A stretch of 64,000 nt of DNA from contig CAVSCR010000006.1 of the NCBI GenBank assembly GCA_963726575.1, positions 62,001 to 126,000 on the forward strand, written 5' to 3'. The stretch is from CAVSCR01 sp963726575 (GTDB lineage: Bacteria > Actinomycetota > Actinomycetes > JAHEKZ01). A program made the translations under genes and the position numbers. Position 1 is the first letter of the stretch. Each line of letters opens with the position of its first letter. The notes below the pieces were generated by a model. That model was not told the DNA's origin and made no database searches. It worked only from the letters and a program-made list of their open reading frames with translations. Positions 34,830 to 44,252 of the stretch are shown here, piece after piece.

Positions 34830-37370
34830 ATGGCACGAGGCCGGCTGCGCGTCTATCTCGGCGCGGCCGCCGGCGTCGGCAAGACCTACGCCATGCTCAG
34901 CGAGGGGCACCGGCGCGCCGAGCGCGGTGCCGATGTGGTGGTCGGTTACGTGGAGGATCACGGGCGCCCCCACACCAAGGCGCTGGTCGAGGGCCTCGAG
35001 GTCGTCCCGCGTCAGGTCGTCGACTACCGCGGAACGACCTTCACCGAGATGGACCTCGATGGGCTGCTCGCCCGTCAGCCGCAGATCGCCCTGGTCGACG
35101 AGCTGGCGCACACCAACGTTCCTGGTGGCCGTCACGAGAAGCGCTGGCAGGACGTCGATGAGCTGCTCGATGCCGGCATCGACGTGATCACGACGGTGAA
35201 CATCCAGCACCTCGAGTCGCTCAACGACGTGGTCGAATCCATCACTGGAATCGGCCAGCGCGAGACGGTGCCCGACGAGGTCGTCCGCCGCGCCGACCAG
35301 ATCGAGCTCGAGGACATGACGCCCGAGGCTCTGCGTCGGCGACTCGCCCACGGCAACGTCTACCCACCGGACAAGATCGACGCGGCGCTGGCCAACTACT
35401 TCCGTCTCGGCAACCTCTCCGCCCTGCGCGAGCTCGCCCTGCTGTGGGTGGCCGATCGGGTCGACGAGGGATTGGCCCGCTACCGCTCGGAACAGGGGAT
35501 CGAGGCGCCGTGGGCGGCCCGCGAACGGATCGTGGTCGCGCTGACCGGTGGGCGGGAAGGCGAAGCCCTGATCCGCCGCGGCGCGCGCATCGCGGGCCGC
35601 AGCGCCGGGCGAGACCTCATGGCCGTGCACGTGGCTCGCGGCGACGGGCTCAGCGGATCGAACCCCGACGCCTTGGCCCGGCAACGTGCGCTCGTCGAAA
35701 GCCTCGGCGGCACGTTCCACACCGTGGTGGGCGACGACGTGCCCGCCGCGCTCCTCGACTTCGCCAGGGGGGTCAACGCCAGCCAGCTCGTCATCGGTGC
35801 CACTCGTCGGGGGCGGCTGGCGTCGCTGGTGCAGCCGTGGCCCGGCGACGCCGTGGTCCGCGAGTCCGGGGACATCGATGTCCACGTCGTCACTCACGAG
35901 CGGGCCGGGAAGGGGCGGCGCGCTCGACCACGTCGGTTTCTGTCGACGCGACGCCGCGCGGCGAGCTGGGCGTTGGCCCTGATCGGTCCTTGGGTCCTGA
36001 CGTGGTTCCTCCTGCAGTTCGGCGATGGTCTCGGTCTGAGTACCGACCTGCTGCTCTACCTTGCGCTCACCGTTGCCGTGGCCCTGGTCGGCGGCCTGTG
36101 GTCGGCGGTGGTCGGCGCCTTGCTCGCGAGCCTGCTCCTGAACTACTACTTCACGCCGCCCGTGCGGACTCTGACGATTGCCGAGTTCGAGAACGCCCTC
36201 GCGCTGGGTGTGTTCGTCGTGATCGCCGTGGCGGTGGCGCTGGTGGTGGACCTGGCTGCCCGTCGATCCGCACAGGCAACTCGCGCCAGGTCGGAGGCGC
36301 AGGCCTTGTCCACGCTGGCCGGGGATGTCGTCCGCTCCGACACTGGCACCGGCGCACTGCTGGGGCGCCTGCTCGAGTCGTTCGGGCAGGACTCGGTGTC
36401 GCTCGTCGAGCGGGCCGAACCCGGAGCTCCGTGGACCGTCGTCACCTACCAGGGACAGGAACCGCCTCCTAGCACGCCGCAACAGGCGGACACGACGGTT
36501 CCGGTGGACGATCGCCGGGCCCTGCTGCTGCGGGGCCGCGCCCTCGCCGCCGGAGATCGACGGGTGTTGGGCGCGTTCGCGGCGCACACCGTCGCTCTCC
36601 TGGACCGTGACCAGCTGCGCGAGCAGGCGCGCGAGGCAACCCGTCTCGCCGAGGTCGACTCCCTGCGCACCGCGATCCTGGCGGCCGTGTCTCACGACGT
36701 GCGGACCCCGTTGGCGGGGATCAAGGCGGGCGTGTCCAGCCTGCGCCAGTCCGACGTCGACTGGACTCCTGACGAGCGCGAGGAGCTCCTCGCCACGATC
36801 GAGGAGAGCGCGGACCGGCTCGACGGCTTACTGACGAACCTGCTGGACCTGAGTCGGCTCCAGACCGGCGCCGTCCGCGCGCGGCGCGACGAGGTGGATC
36901 TCGGCGACGTCGTGGCGCGAGCCGTCGGTCACCAGCCGGAGGCCGCGGTCCGGATCGACCTCCCGGCGGACCTGCCCGCCGTGCTCGCGGACAGCGGTCT
37001 CCTCGAGCGGGTCGTCGCCAATGTGCTCGACAACGCCCTTCGGCACAGCCCGGTGGGCGCGCCGGTGCGGATCACGGCATGGCCGGTCGACAGCTCGGTG
37101 CAGCTGCAAGTCAGCGACCAAGGCCCGGGCGTCTCCGACTCCGACAAGTCCCGGATGTTCGAGGCGTTCCAGCGGCTCGGCGACGCCCCGGCCGGCGAGG
37201 GTCTGGGGCTCGGGCTGGCGGTTGCCAGGGGATTCGTGTCCGCCATGGCCGGCCGCCTCGACGCCGAGGACACACCGGGCGGGGGTCTGACGATGGTGCT
37301 GTCCCTGCCGGCTGCCGCCACGACTGCCCTCGACGGCGGACGACGTCTCGATCCCGGTGACGCGTCATGA
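34830..37370 (+). CDS. kdpD: KdpD, sensor histidine kinase for potassium limitation
   Basis: An 846-residue kinase. The N-terminal KdpD domain has the Walker A-like GAAAGVGKTYAML and LVDELAHTNVPG; a USP-like domain follows (about 230-365); four membrane helices lie at about 375-490. A GAF-like linker leads to the HisKA box VSHDVRTPLAGIKAG with H622. The ATPase domain has NVLDNALRHSP and GEGLGLGLAVARGF. It follows kdpC by 16 bases with GGGAGG before the ATG and overlaps kdpE by 4 bases. Confidence 0.95.
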   Translation: MARGRLRVYLGAAAGVGKTYAMLSEGHRRAERGADVVVGYVEDHGRPHTKALVEGLEVVPRQVVDYRGTTFTEMDLDGLLARQPQIALVDELAHTNVPGGRHEKRWQDVDELLDAGIDVITTVNIQHLESLNDVVESITGIGQRETVPDEVVRRADQIELEDMTPEALRRRLAHGNVYPPDKIDAALANYFRLGNLSALRELALLWVADRVDEGLARYRSEQGIEAPWAARERIVVALTGGREGEALIRRGARIAGRSAGRDLMAVHVARGDGLSGSNPDALARQRALVESLGGTFHTVVGDDVPAALLDFARGVNASQLVIGATRRGRLASLVQPWPGDAVVRESGDIDVHVVTHERAGKGRRARPRRFLSTRRRAASWALALIGPWVLTWFLLQFGDGLGLSTDLLLYLALTVAVALVGGLWSAVVGALLASLLLNYYFTPPVRTLTIAEFENALALGVFVVIAVAVALVVDLAARRSAQATRARSEAQALSTLAGDVVRSDTGTGALLGRLLESFGQDSVSLVERAEPGAPWTVVTYQGQEPPPSTPQQADTTVPVDDRRALLLRGRALAAGDRRVLGAFAAHTVALLDRDQLREQAREATRLAEVDSLRTAILAAVSHDVRTPLAGIKAGVSSLRQSDVDWTPDEREELLATIEESADRLDGLLTNLLDLSRLQTGAVRARRDEVDLGDVVARAVGHQPEAAVRIDLPADLPAVLADSGLLERVVANVLDNALRHSPVGAPVRITAWPVDSSVQLQVSDQGPGVSDSDKSRMFEAFQRLGDAPAGEGLGLGLAVARGFVSAMAGRLDAEDTPGGGLTMVLSLPAAATTALDGGRRLDPGDAS

Positions 37371-38056
37371 GCCGGCGCCGGATTCTCGTGGTCGAGGACG
37401 ACCCGGTGCTCGCTCGGGCGCTGGACCTGAATCTGCGAGCCCGTGGCTACGACGTCGACGTGACGATGACCGGCGCTGCAGCGCTGAAGTCGGCGACCGG
37501 CCGCCACCCGGACGTGGTGGTCCTCGACCTCGGGCTGCCCGACATGGACGGGACGGACGTGATCGCCGGTCTGCGCGGCTGGTCGTCCGTCCCGATCGTC
37601 GTGCTGTCAGCGCGCCAGTCGTCCCATGACAAGGTCGACGCACTCGACGCCGGAGCCGACGACTACGTCACGAAACCGTTCGCGATGGATGAGCTGCTCG
37701 CCCGGCTCCGTGCGGCCATGCGGCGCGGCCAAGCCGACGACGAAGTTGCTGCCGTGATCACGACGCCGGCTTTCACCGTGGACCTGGCGGCCAAGCGCGT
37801 CACCCGCGACGGGGTGGTGGTGCGTCTGACGCCGACCGAGTGGGCACTGCTCGAGATCCTCGTGCGTCATCCGGGCCAGCTCGTGAGCCAGCGCGACCTG
37901 CTCCGCCGCGTGTGGGGGCCTGCCTACGAGACCGAAACCCATTATCTGCGGGTCTACGTCGGGCAGCTGCGCCGGAAGCTGGAGCCGGACCCCTCGCGCC
38001 CTGTCTACCTGCAGACCGAGCCGGGTATGGGCTATCGCCTCGTCCTGGAGTCGTGA
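37367..38056 (+). CDS. kdpE: KdpE, OmpR-family response regulator
   Basis: A 229-residue regulator with a receiver domain whose phosphorylation site is D54 (VVVLDLGLPDMDG), a conserved K at about 104 (YVTKPF), and a C-terminal winged helix (LTPTEWALLEILVRHPGQ, RVWGPAYETETHYLRVYVGQ). It should activate kdp transcription when phosphorylated by KdpD. The ATG overlaps the kdpD stop, and its own stop overlaps the GTG of a methyltransferase gene. Confidence 0.94.
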   Translation: MSRRRILVVEDDPVLARALDLNLRARGYDVDVTMTGAAALKSATGRHPDVVVLDLGLPDMDGTDVIAGLRGWSSVPIVVLSARQSSHDKVDALDAGADDYVTKPFAMDELLARLRAAMRRGQADDEVAAVITTPAFTVDLAAKRVTRDGVVVRLTPTEWALLEILVRHPGQLVSQRDLLRRVWGPAYETETHYLRVYVGQLRRKLEPDPSRPVYLQTEPGMGYRLVLES

Positions 38057-38817
38057 GTCAGACTTCGCCCCTGATGACAGGTCCCGACAGCTTCGCCGGT
38101 CTCTCGTTCGGGCCAGCCGCCGACGTCTACGAGCGCTCGCGTCCGCCGTACCCACCGGCGGCGGTGGATTGGCTCCTGCCAGCCGGTGCCAGACGCGTGC
38201 TCGACCTCGGTGCGGGCACCGGCAAGCTCACCCGGCAGCTCGTCGACGGGGTACGGCACGTCGTCGCCGTCGAACCCTTGGAGCAGATGCGCGACGTGGG
38301 CCGCCAGGCGGTCCCGGAGGCGGAGTTCCTGGGCGGGACGGCCGAACGGATCCCGCTCCTCGCTGCATCGGTCGACGTCGTGCTCGTCGCCCAAGCCTGG
38401 CACTGGGTGGATCCACAGCGAGCCGTGCCGGAGGTGGCGCGGGTGCTGGCCCCTGGAGGTCGACTCGGATTGGTCTGGAACGACCGGGACGAACGAGTGG
38501 CGTGGGTCCGCGAGCTCGGCGCGATCATGCAGGAGGGGACAGCCGGGGCACCGGACCTGGCCCACCCGGTCATCGGGGAACCGTTCGGGGAGCCGGAGAC
38601 ATTCGAGGTCGAGTGGGCACATCACACCACGCCGGGAGTCCTCATCGACATGGTCACCTCGCGCAGCTACTTCATCACCGCGTCCATGGGTCAGCAGGAG
38701 AAGACCCTGGCGGCCGTTCGTGCCCTGCTCGCTGACGACCCACATCTGCGTGACAGCGCAGAAATCGCCCTGCCTTACGTCACCCGCTGCTTTCGCGTCG
38801 ATCTGCCACGAACCTGA
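38053..38817 (+). CDS. Class I SAM-dependent methyltransferase
   Basis: A 254-residue enzyme with the SAM-binding motif VLDLGAGTGKLTRQL (motif I), VAVEPLEQM (post-I) and AQAWHWVDPQRAVPEVARVL (motif III region), close to the UbiE/SAM-methyltransferase type found widely. The GTG at 38053 overlaps the kdpE stop, so it is translated with the kdp regulatory genes; ATG at 38074 is an alternative. The substrate is unknown. Its link to potassium control may be only positional. Confidence 0.85.
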   Translation: MSQTSPLMTGPDSFAGLSFGPAADVYERSRPPYPPAAVDWLLPAGARRVLDLGAGTGKLTRQLVDGVRHVVAVEPLEQMRDVGRQAVPEAEFLGGTAERIPLLAASVDVVLVAQAWHWVDPQRAVPEVARVLAPGGRLGLVWNDRDERVAWVRELGAIMQEGTAGAPDLAHPVIGEPFGEPETFEVEWAHHTTPGVLIDMVTSRSYFITASMGQQEKTLAAVRALLADDPHLRDSAEIALPYVTRCFRVDLPRT

Positions 38818-38870
38818 CGAGTCGCTGCGAAATGCGCGCATCAGGCAGGTGTCCCATGCTGCCGTCCGAT

Positions 38871-38917
38871 GTGGAAGCAACGAACCGTTGCTTCCACAAG
38901 AGTGAAGGAAATCACTC
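38871..38917. terminator. Two tandem hairpins between convergent genes
   Basis: GTGGAAGCAACG at 38871-38882 pairs with CGTTGCTTCCAC at 38886-38897 (12-bp stem). It is followed by GAGTGA at 38900-38905 pairing with TCACTC at 38912-38917. The pair lies in the 182-base gap between the methyltransferase stop and the DUF1348 stop. A dual terminator is the simplest reading. Confidence 0.6.
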
Positions 38918-38999
38918 GTTGTCGCCTGGGTTTGAAGGTTTGGACGGGGTCATCGCCCTTGGGGCGCAGCCCGGATCGGCCGCGTCGAACGCCACGGTC

Positions 39000-39470
39000 C
39001 TACTGCAGTGGGAGGTCCTGGCCCCGCTCGTGCTCAGGACGGGCGCCGAAGATCCGTCGGTCGCTCTGCGCGATCGGGACGTCGTTGATGCTGGCTTCGC
39101 GGCGCGCCATGTAGCCGAGCGCGTCGAACTCCCAGTTCTCGTTTCCGTAGCTGCGCCACCACTGACCCTCGTCGTCATGCCACTCGTATTGGAAGCGCAC
39201 CGCGATGTGGTCGTTCGCATACGCCCACAGACTCTTGCGGAGCGCGTACTCGTGCTCACGGGTCCACTTGCGGGTGAGGAAGGCCTCGATCTCGCGGCGG
39301 CCGTGCAGGAACTCCGACCGGTTGCGCCACACGGAGTCGGCGGTGTAGGCCGCGGCAACGCGCTGCGAATCGCGGGTGTTCCAGGCGTCCTCCGCGGCCT
39401 GGACCTTCTGGCGTGCCGATGCCTCGTCGAACGGTGGCGCCGGTGGCCTCGGGGCAACCTCGTCTGACAT
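39000..39470 (-). CDS. DUF1348 / NTF2-like protein
   Basis: A 156-residue NTF2-like (SnoaL-type cone fold) protein. KVQAAEDAWNTRDSQRVAAAYTADSVWRNR region, REIEAFLTRKWTREHEYAL and YGNENWEFDALGYMARREAS are the conserved DUF1348 blocks. Members are common and without a settled function. The ATG at 39470 is divergent from the hydrogenase operon. Confidence 0.87.
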   Translation of the reverse strand: MSDEVAPRPPAPPFDEASARQKVQAAEDAWNTRDSQRVAAAYTADSVWRNRSEFLHGRREIEAFLTRKWTREHEYALRKSLWAYANDHIAVRFQYEWHDDEGQWWRSYGNENWEFDALGYMARREASINDVPIAQSDRRIFGARPEHERGQDLPLQ

Positions 39471-39548
39471 ACCGATCCCGCCTCCCGGTCGCGCTCCCCT
39501 CGGCCCCCGAACGCCAGGCCTGAGGACACGTTACGAGACCGGGTACGC

Positions 39549-39578
39549 GGGACCTCGGCCCGATGGGACCAACGCCCC
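39549..39578 (+). promoter_or_regulatory. Tandem DosR/DevR-like boxes before the hydrogenase operon
   Basis: GGGACCTCGGCCC at 39549-39561 and GGGACCAACGCCCC at 39565-39578 repeat with a 16-base period. The mycobacterial DosR consensus has GGGACT half-sites with a GGCCC or GTCCC partner, which these resemble. They lie about 85-115 bases before the first hydrogenase codon. The evidence is motif similarity only. Confidence 0.35.
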
Positions 39579-39662
39579 TGGCCGGTCGCCCTACACGGGC
39601 GAACGGTGGTACGAAGAAGCGGGTCACGCAGACCAGCCACGCGGCCAAGGAGTGTGCCGACC

Positions 39663-40823
39663 ATGAGCGGAGCCGGGCCACGCGACGGCGCCCGGGTCGT
39701 TCTCGACGTCGCCGGTCTGCAGTCCCTTCTCGACGCACTCACCGCCCGGGGTTACGAGGTGATCGGGCCGACGGTGCGAGGTGGCGCCGTCGTACCGGCG
39801 CCGATCACGTCCGTCGCGGACCTGCCCTCGGGCGTCGGCGACGTGCAGGAGCCGGGTCACTACCGGCTGACCACCACTGGTCGCGCCGAGTTCTTCGGCT
39901 ACGCCGCGCCCGCCATTTCGTGGAAGCCGTTTCTCTTCCCGGCGCAGCGGGTGGTGTGGCGAGCACCTGCCACCGACCCCGCGAGTCCAGTCGCCCCGTC
40001 GGAGAGCGCACCCCGGCGGGCGCTGATCGGTGTCCGGGCCTGCGACCTGAGTGCCATCCAGGTTCAGGACCGGGTCTTCCTGCAGCGCCAGCACGTCGAC
40101 CCCGACTACGCGACGCGACGCATGGGCACCTTCATCGTCGCTGTCGGCTGCGGCAACCCGGCGAGCACCTGCTTTTGCACGTCCATGGGCACCGGCCCCG
40201 TTCCCGACGCGGGCTACGACGTCTCACTCACCGAACTGGTCGACACACAGGCGCACCGGTTCGTCGCGACCGCTGGAAGCGAGCACGGGCGCGACGTGCT
40301 CGCCGAGCTGCCGGCCCGACCCGCGCAACCCGGCGACCTGGCCGCCGCCGATCAGGTCGGCGCAGATGCCGTGTCGGTCATGCGCGAGGGCCAGGGCGTC
40401 GACACCTTCGACCTGCGCGACCTGCTGTACGAGAACGCCGAGCACCCGCGCTGGTCGCAGGTGGCACAGCGCTGCCTGGCGTGCAGCAACTGCACCTTGG
40501 CGTGTCCCACCTGCTTCTGCGTCACTGCCGTCGACACGTCCGACCTGGGGGAAGGACCCGCGCGGCTGAGCGTGTGGGACTCCTGCTTCGCCGAGGGCCA
40601 CTCGATGCTGGGCGGCCGGCCCGTACGGTCGACGACCCGCACCCGATACCGCCAGTGGCTCACGCACAAGTTCGCATCCTGGATCGACCAGTTCGGTACC
40701 AGCGGCTGTGTGGGATGCGGCCGGTGCATCACGTGGTGCCCGGCCGGGATCGACGTGCGCGAAGAGCTCGCTGCGATCAGGGCGACCAGCGGTTCACCCG
40801 GCCCGGAGGAGGCCAGCTCATGA
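39663..40823 (+). CDS. hyhB: Hydrogenase beta (electron-transfer) subunit, 4Fe-4S dicluster protein
   Basis: A 386-residue Fe-S protein with two C-terminal ferredoxin motifs: CLACSNCTLACPTCFC and CVGCGRCITWCPAG. The N-terminal 270 residues match the beta subunit of group 3b (sulfhydrogenase-type) hydrogenases, with RACDLSAIQVQDRVF and VGCGNPASTCFCTSMG carrying more cysteines. It transfers electrons between the small subunit and the flavin subunit. The ATG at 39663 follows AAGGAG. The next gene starts 4 bases before its stop. Confidence 0.88.
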   Translation: MSGAGPRDGARVVLDVAGLQSLLDALTARGYEVIGPTVRGGAVVPAPITSVADLPSGVGDVQEPGHYRLTTTGRAEFFGYAAPAISWKPFLFPAQRVVWRAPATDPASPVAPSESAPRRALIGVRACDLSAIQVQDRVFLQRQHVDPDYATRRMGTFIVAVGCGNPASTCFCTSMGTGPVPDAGYDVSLTELVDTQAHRFVATAGSEHGRDVLAELPARPAQPGDLAAADQVGADAVSVMREGQGVDTFDLRDLLYENAEHPRWSQVAQRCLACSNCTLACPTCFCVTAVDTSDLGEGPARLSVWDSCFAEGHSMLGGRPVRSTTRTRYRQWLTHKFASWIDQFGTSGCVGCGRCITWCPAGIDVREELAAIRATSGSPGPEEASS

Positions 40824-41287
40824 AGACCATCGAGCAGCTGCTCGCCGAGAACCCCTTCTTCGAAGGCCTCGACGACGCCACCTTGGCCACCATCGCCGGA
40901 TGTGCGCAGAACGTGCACCTCGGCGAGGGCGAGAGGCTGTTCCAGGCCGACGACGTGGCGGACCAGTGCCTTGTTCTCCGGACCGGCCGGGTGGCGCTCG
41001 AGATCGTCGACAGCGCCGGCCACGGGATGATCGTGGACACGATCCAGGCCGGCGATCTGGTCGGGCTCGCCTGGCTCGTGCCTCCGTATCGCTGGGACTT
41101 GGACGCCCGTGCCGTCGAGCCCGTCAACGCCGTGGCTTTCGACGCGACGTGCCTGCGGACCAAGTGCGACAACGACCCACGCGTGGGTTACCTCCTCATG
41201 CAGCGGGTCGCTGCCACCATGCACGAGCGGATCCGCTCGGCCCGGGTACGGCTGCTCGACGTCTACGGGGTGCCTGGTGCACGCTGA
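40820..41287 (+). CDS. Cyclic-nucleotide-binding-fold protein in the hydrogenase operon
   Basis: A 155-residue protein with a single CRP-type beta-roll domain (ENPFFEGLDDATLATIAGCA, GERLFQADDVADQCLVLRTG) and a C-terminal helix, but no helix-turn-helix. It is therefore not a DNA-binding regulator. The family often keeps such genes inside actinobacterial group 3b hydrogenase operons. It may act as an allosteric partner of the hydrogenase. The ATG overlaps hyhB; the downstream flavin subunit starts 11 bases before its stop. Confidence 0.85.
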   Translation: MKTIEQLLAENPFFEGLDDATLATIAGCAQNVHLGEGERLFQADDVADQCLVLRTGRVALEIVDSAGHGMIVDTIQAGDLVGLAWLVPPYRWDLDARAVEPVNAVAFDATCLRTKCDNDPRVGYLLMQRVAATMHERIRSARVRLLDVYGVPGAR

Positions 41288-42144
41288 CACGGCATCCACA
41301 CACCCGGGCGTGCCGACGACGCGCACCGACCCGCTCCTACCGCGCCCATTTGTGGTCAGGGAGAACACAGTCGAGGCACCACAGACCCATACGTTGCTGC
41401 TCGAGCCGTCCGACGGGGAGGCTCTCACCTTCGCCCCGGGCCAGTTCACGATGATCGGGCGCCCTGGCCACGCCGAGATCCCGATCTCGGTGTCCGGCGA
41501 TGCCGACCACCCGGAGCTGCTGGAACACACCATCCGGGCTGCCGGCGATGCGAGCGCCGCGCTCGTCGACACCGGGCCTGGCGACGTCGTACTGATCCGC
41601 GGTCCCGTACGGTCGAGGGTGGGACATCGCCGACGCGGAGGGCGGCGACGTGCTCGTCGTGGCCGGAGGCATCGGCCTCGCGCCGCTGCGCCCTGCGATC
41701 CTGCAGGTGCTCGCTCACCGGGAGCGGTACGGACGGGTGACCCTGGTCTACGGCAGCCGCACGCCCGACCAGCTCATCTACCCGCGCCAGCTCGAGCGGT
41801 GGCGCGGTCGCTTCGACGTCGACGTGGCCGTGACCGTCGACTCCGCCGCACCTGGTTGGCGCGGCCACGTCGGTCTCGTCACCGGCCTACTCCCCCGCGA
41901 GATCGACGCCGAGTCGACCATGGCGTTCGTCTGCGGGCCGGAGATCATGATGCGGCTGTCGGCAGACGCGCTCGTCGACGCTCAGGTGCCGCCGGGGCAG
42001 GTCCGCATCTCGATGGAGCGGAACATGAAGTGCGGGATCGGGCTGTGCGGCCACTGTCAGGTCCGCGAGCTGTTCATCTGCGTCGACGGGCCGGTGTTCG
42101 GCTACCAGCGCGTTCGGCCGTTGCTCTTGGGCAGGGGACTGTGA
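41277..42144 (+). CDS. hyhG: Hydrogenase gamma subunit, FAD/NAD(P)-binding (one frameshift)
   Basis: A ferredoxin-NADP-reductase-like subunit of about 288 residues. TLLLEPSDGEALTFAPGQF and PISVSGDADHPELLEHTI form the FAD part, VVAGGIGLAPLRPAIL and FVCGPEIMMRLSAD the NAD(P) part, and MKCGIGLCGHCQV an Fe-S cysteine cluster. The frame breaks at GGTCCCGTACGG (41601-41612). Reading GGTCCGTACGG would give GPYGRGWDIADAEGGDVLVV, so one extra C in a C-run is the likely cause. The span is a multiple of three plus one. The GTG at 41277 starts inside the previous gene. Confidence 0.85.
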
Positions 42145-42948
42145 TGACGTCCTCCGCTGCGACCCAGCCGACCCGACCCACGCTGGCAGTGTGGAAGTTC
42201 TCGTCCTGCGACGGCTGCCAGCTGTCGTTGCTGAACTGCGAGGACGAGCTGCTCGCCGTGGCGGGCGCCATCGAGATCGCTCATTTCACCGAGGCGACCC
42301 GGGCCCACGCCGAAGGTCCGTACGACCTGTCCCTGGTCGAGGGCTCCATCACCACGAGGGAGGACGCCGAGCGGATCCAGGAGGTCCGGCAGCTGTCCCG
42401 CCGCCTGGTCACCATCGGCGCCTGCGCCACGAGCGGCGGGATCCAGGCGCTGCGCAACTTCGCCGACGTCGACGAAGTTCACCCAGGCCGTGTATGCGAC
42501 TCCCGCGTTCATCAGCACGCTGTCGACGTCGACGGCCATCTCCGACCACGTGAAGGTGGACTACGAGCTGCACGGTTGCCCGATCGACCGTCAGCAGCTG
42601 CTCGAGGTCGTCACGGCTTTCGTGCAGGGTCGGGAGCCGCGGATCCCGGCTGAGAGTGTGTGCGCCGAGTGCAAGCGCCGCGGCAACATCTGCGTGACCG
42701 TGGCGCACGGCACGCCTTGTCTGGGGCCGGTCACGCACTCCGGGTGCGGCGCACTGTGTCCGTCGTACTCGCGCGGCTGCTTCGGTTGCTTCGGCCCGCT
42801 GCCCGGAGCCAACGTCGCGTCGCTGTCGACGATGCTGGTGGCCTCCGGAGTGTCGAACCGCGACGTCACCCGGTTGTTCCGGACGTTCAACGCCGACAGC
42901 GAGGTGTTCCGTGACGCCGCGGAGGCGAGCGAGAGGCAGGGCCGATGA
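42144..42948 (+). CDS. hyhS: [NiFe]-hydrogenase small (delta) subunit (one frameshift)
   Basis: An Fe-S subunit of about 267 residues. KFSSCDGCQLSLLNCEDELL holds the proximal-cluster CxxC, TIGACATSGGIQALRNFADV the next cysteine, and CAECKRRGNICVTVAHGTP with CGALCPSYSRGCFGCFGP the rest. The frame changes at GACGAAGTTCACC (42471-42483). Reading GACGAGTTCACC restores DEFTQAVYATPAFIS, so one extra A is implied. The span is a multiple of three plus one. The ATG overlaps the hyhG stop and the stop overlaps the hyhL ATG. Confidence 0.87.
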
Positions 42949-44252
42949 CGCATCGCCTGAACGCTGACGAGTTCTTGAAGGTCGACGCCCTGGCGAGGGT
43001 TGAGGGCGAGGGCGGGATGCGGGTGCGGATCCGCAATGGTCAGGTCACCGAGGTGGCGTTGGACATCTACGAGCCTCCCCGGTTCTTCGAGGCACTGCTG
43101 CGCGGGCGCGGCTTCGGGGAAGCGCCCGACATCACTGCCCGGATCTGTGGGATCTGCCCGGTTGCCTACCAGATGAGTGCCTGCCAGGCGATCGAGTCGG
43201 CCTTCGACATCGAAGTGCCGGAGAACGTGCGCCTGCTGCGTCGGCTGCTCTACTGCGGGGAGTGGATCGAGAGCCATGCACTCCACATCTTCTTGCTGCA
43301 CGCGCCAGACTTCCTGGGTTACGACGGTGCGATCGAGATGGCCAAGGACCACGCCGACCTCGTCGAGCTGGGGCTGCGTCTGAAGAAGGCCGGAAACGAC
43401 CTGATGAGCGTGGTCGGCGGTCGGTCGGTCCACCCGATCAACGTGCGGGTAGGCGGCTTCTACCGGTTCCCCGACTCGGTCATGATCGACCAGCTGCGGC
43501 CCACCCTCGAACGCGCCAGGGACGACGCGATCGCGACGGTCGCCGCGGTGAGCCAGTTCTCGTTCCCCGACCTCGAGCACACCCACGAGTACCTCGCGCT
43601 GCGTCCCGAGGACTCCTCCTACCCGCTGGAGCGCGGCAGGCTGGTCACCAGCGGCGGCATGAGCTTCGGTGCGGACCAGTTCGGCGAGTTCATCGTCGAG
43701 GAGCACGTCGAGCGCTCGAATGCCCTGCACGCCCACCTCGCCGGCGTCGACTCCTATCTCGTGGGGCCGCTGGCGCGGTACTCGCTCAACTACGACCGGC
43801 TGTCGTCGTTGGCCCAGCAGGCGGCGCGTGACGCCGGGTTGAGCACAACGTGTAGGAATCCGTTCCAGTCGATCGTCGTGCGTGCGGTCGAGCTCGTCTA
43901 CGCCTGTGACGAGGCTCTGCGTCTCCTCGACCAGTTCGACCCGCTCGGCGACCCGTCGGTCGAGGTCATCCCTCGCGCTGCAGTCGGACACGGCGTGACG
44001 GAGGCACCGCGAGGCATCCTGTACCACCGCTACGAGCTCGCCGAGGACGGCTCGATCGTGTCAGCACAGATCGTGCCACCGACGTCGCAGAACCAGACCG
44101 CAGTAGAGCGGGATCTAACCGCATTCGTCCAGCAGCACCTGGATCTGCCGACCGAAGAGCTGACGCTGCGCTGCGAGCAGGCGATCCGGAACTACGACCC
44201 GTGCATCTCGTGCGCCACCCACTTCCTCGACCTCAGCGTCGAGCGCACATGA
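42945..44252 (+). CDS. hyhL: [NiFe]-hydrogenase large (alpha) subunit
   Basis: A 435-residue catalytic subunit. The nickel-site cysteine pairs are RICGICPVAYQMSACQ (L1, about 66-81) and DPCISCATHF (L2, near the end). The tail FLDLSVERT or similar after the last Cys/His would be removed by the maturation protease. Group 3b hydrogenases oxidise or evolve H2 with NADP(H). The maturation protease follows with a 4-base overlap; the hyp genes are not in this window. Confidence 0.93.
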   Translation: MTHRLNADEFLKVDALARVEGEGGMRVRIRNGQVTEVALDIYEPPRFFEALLRGRGFGEAPDITARICGICPVAYQMSACQAIESAFDIEVPENVRLLRRLLYCGEWIESHALHIFLLHAPDFLGYDGAIEMAKDHADLVELGLRLKKAGNDLMSVVGGRSVHPINVRVGGFYRFPDSVMIDQLRPTLERARDDAIATVAAVSQFSFPDLEHTHEYLALRPEDSSYPLERGRLVTSGGMSFGADQFGEFIVEEHVERSNALHAHLAGVDSYLVGPLARYSLNYDRLSSLAQQAARDAGLSTTCRNPFQSIVVRAVELVYACDEALRLLDQFDPLGDPSVEVIPRAAVGHGVTEAPRGILYHRYELAEDGSIVSAQIVPPTSQNQTAVERDLTAFVQQHLDLPTEELTLRCEQAIRNYDPCISCATHFLDLSVERT

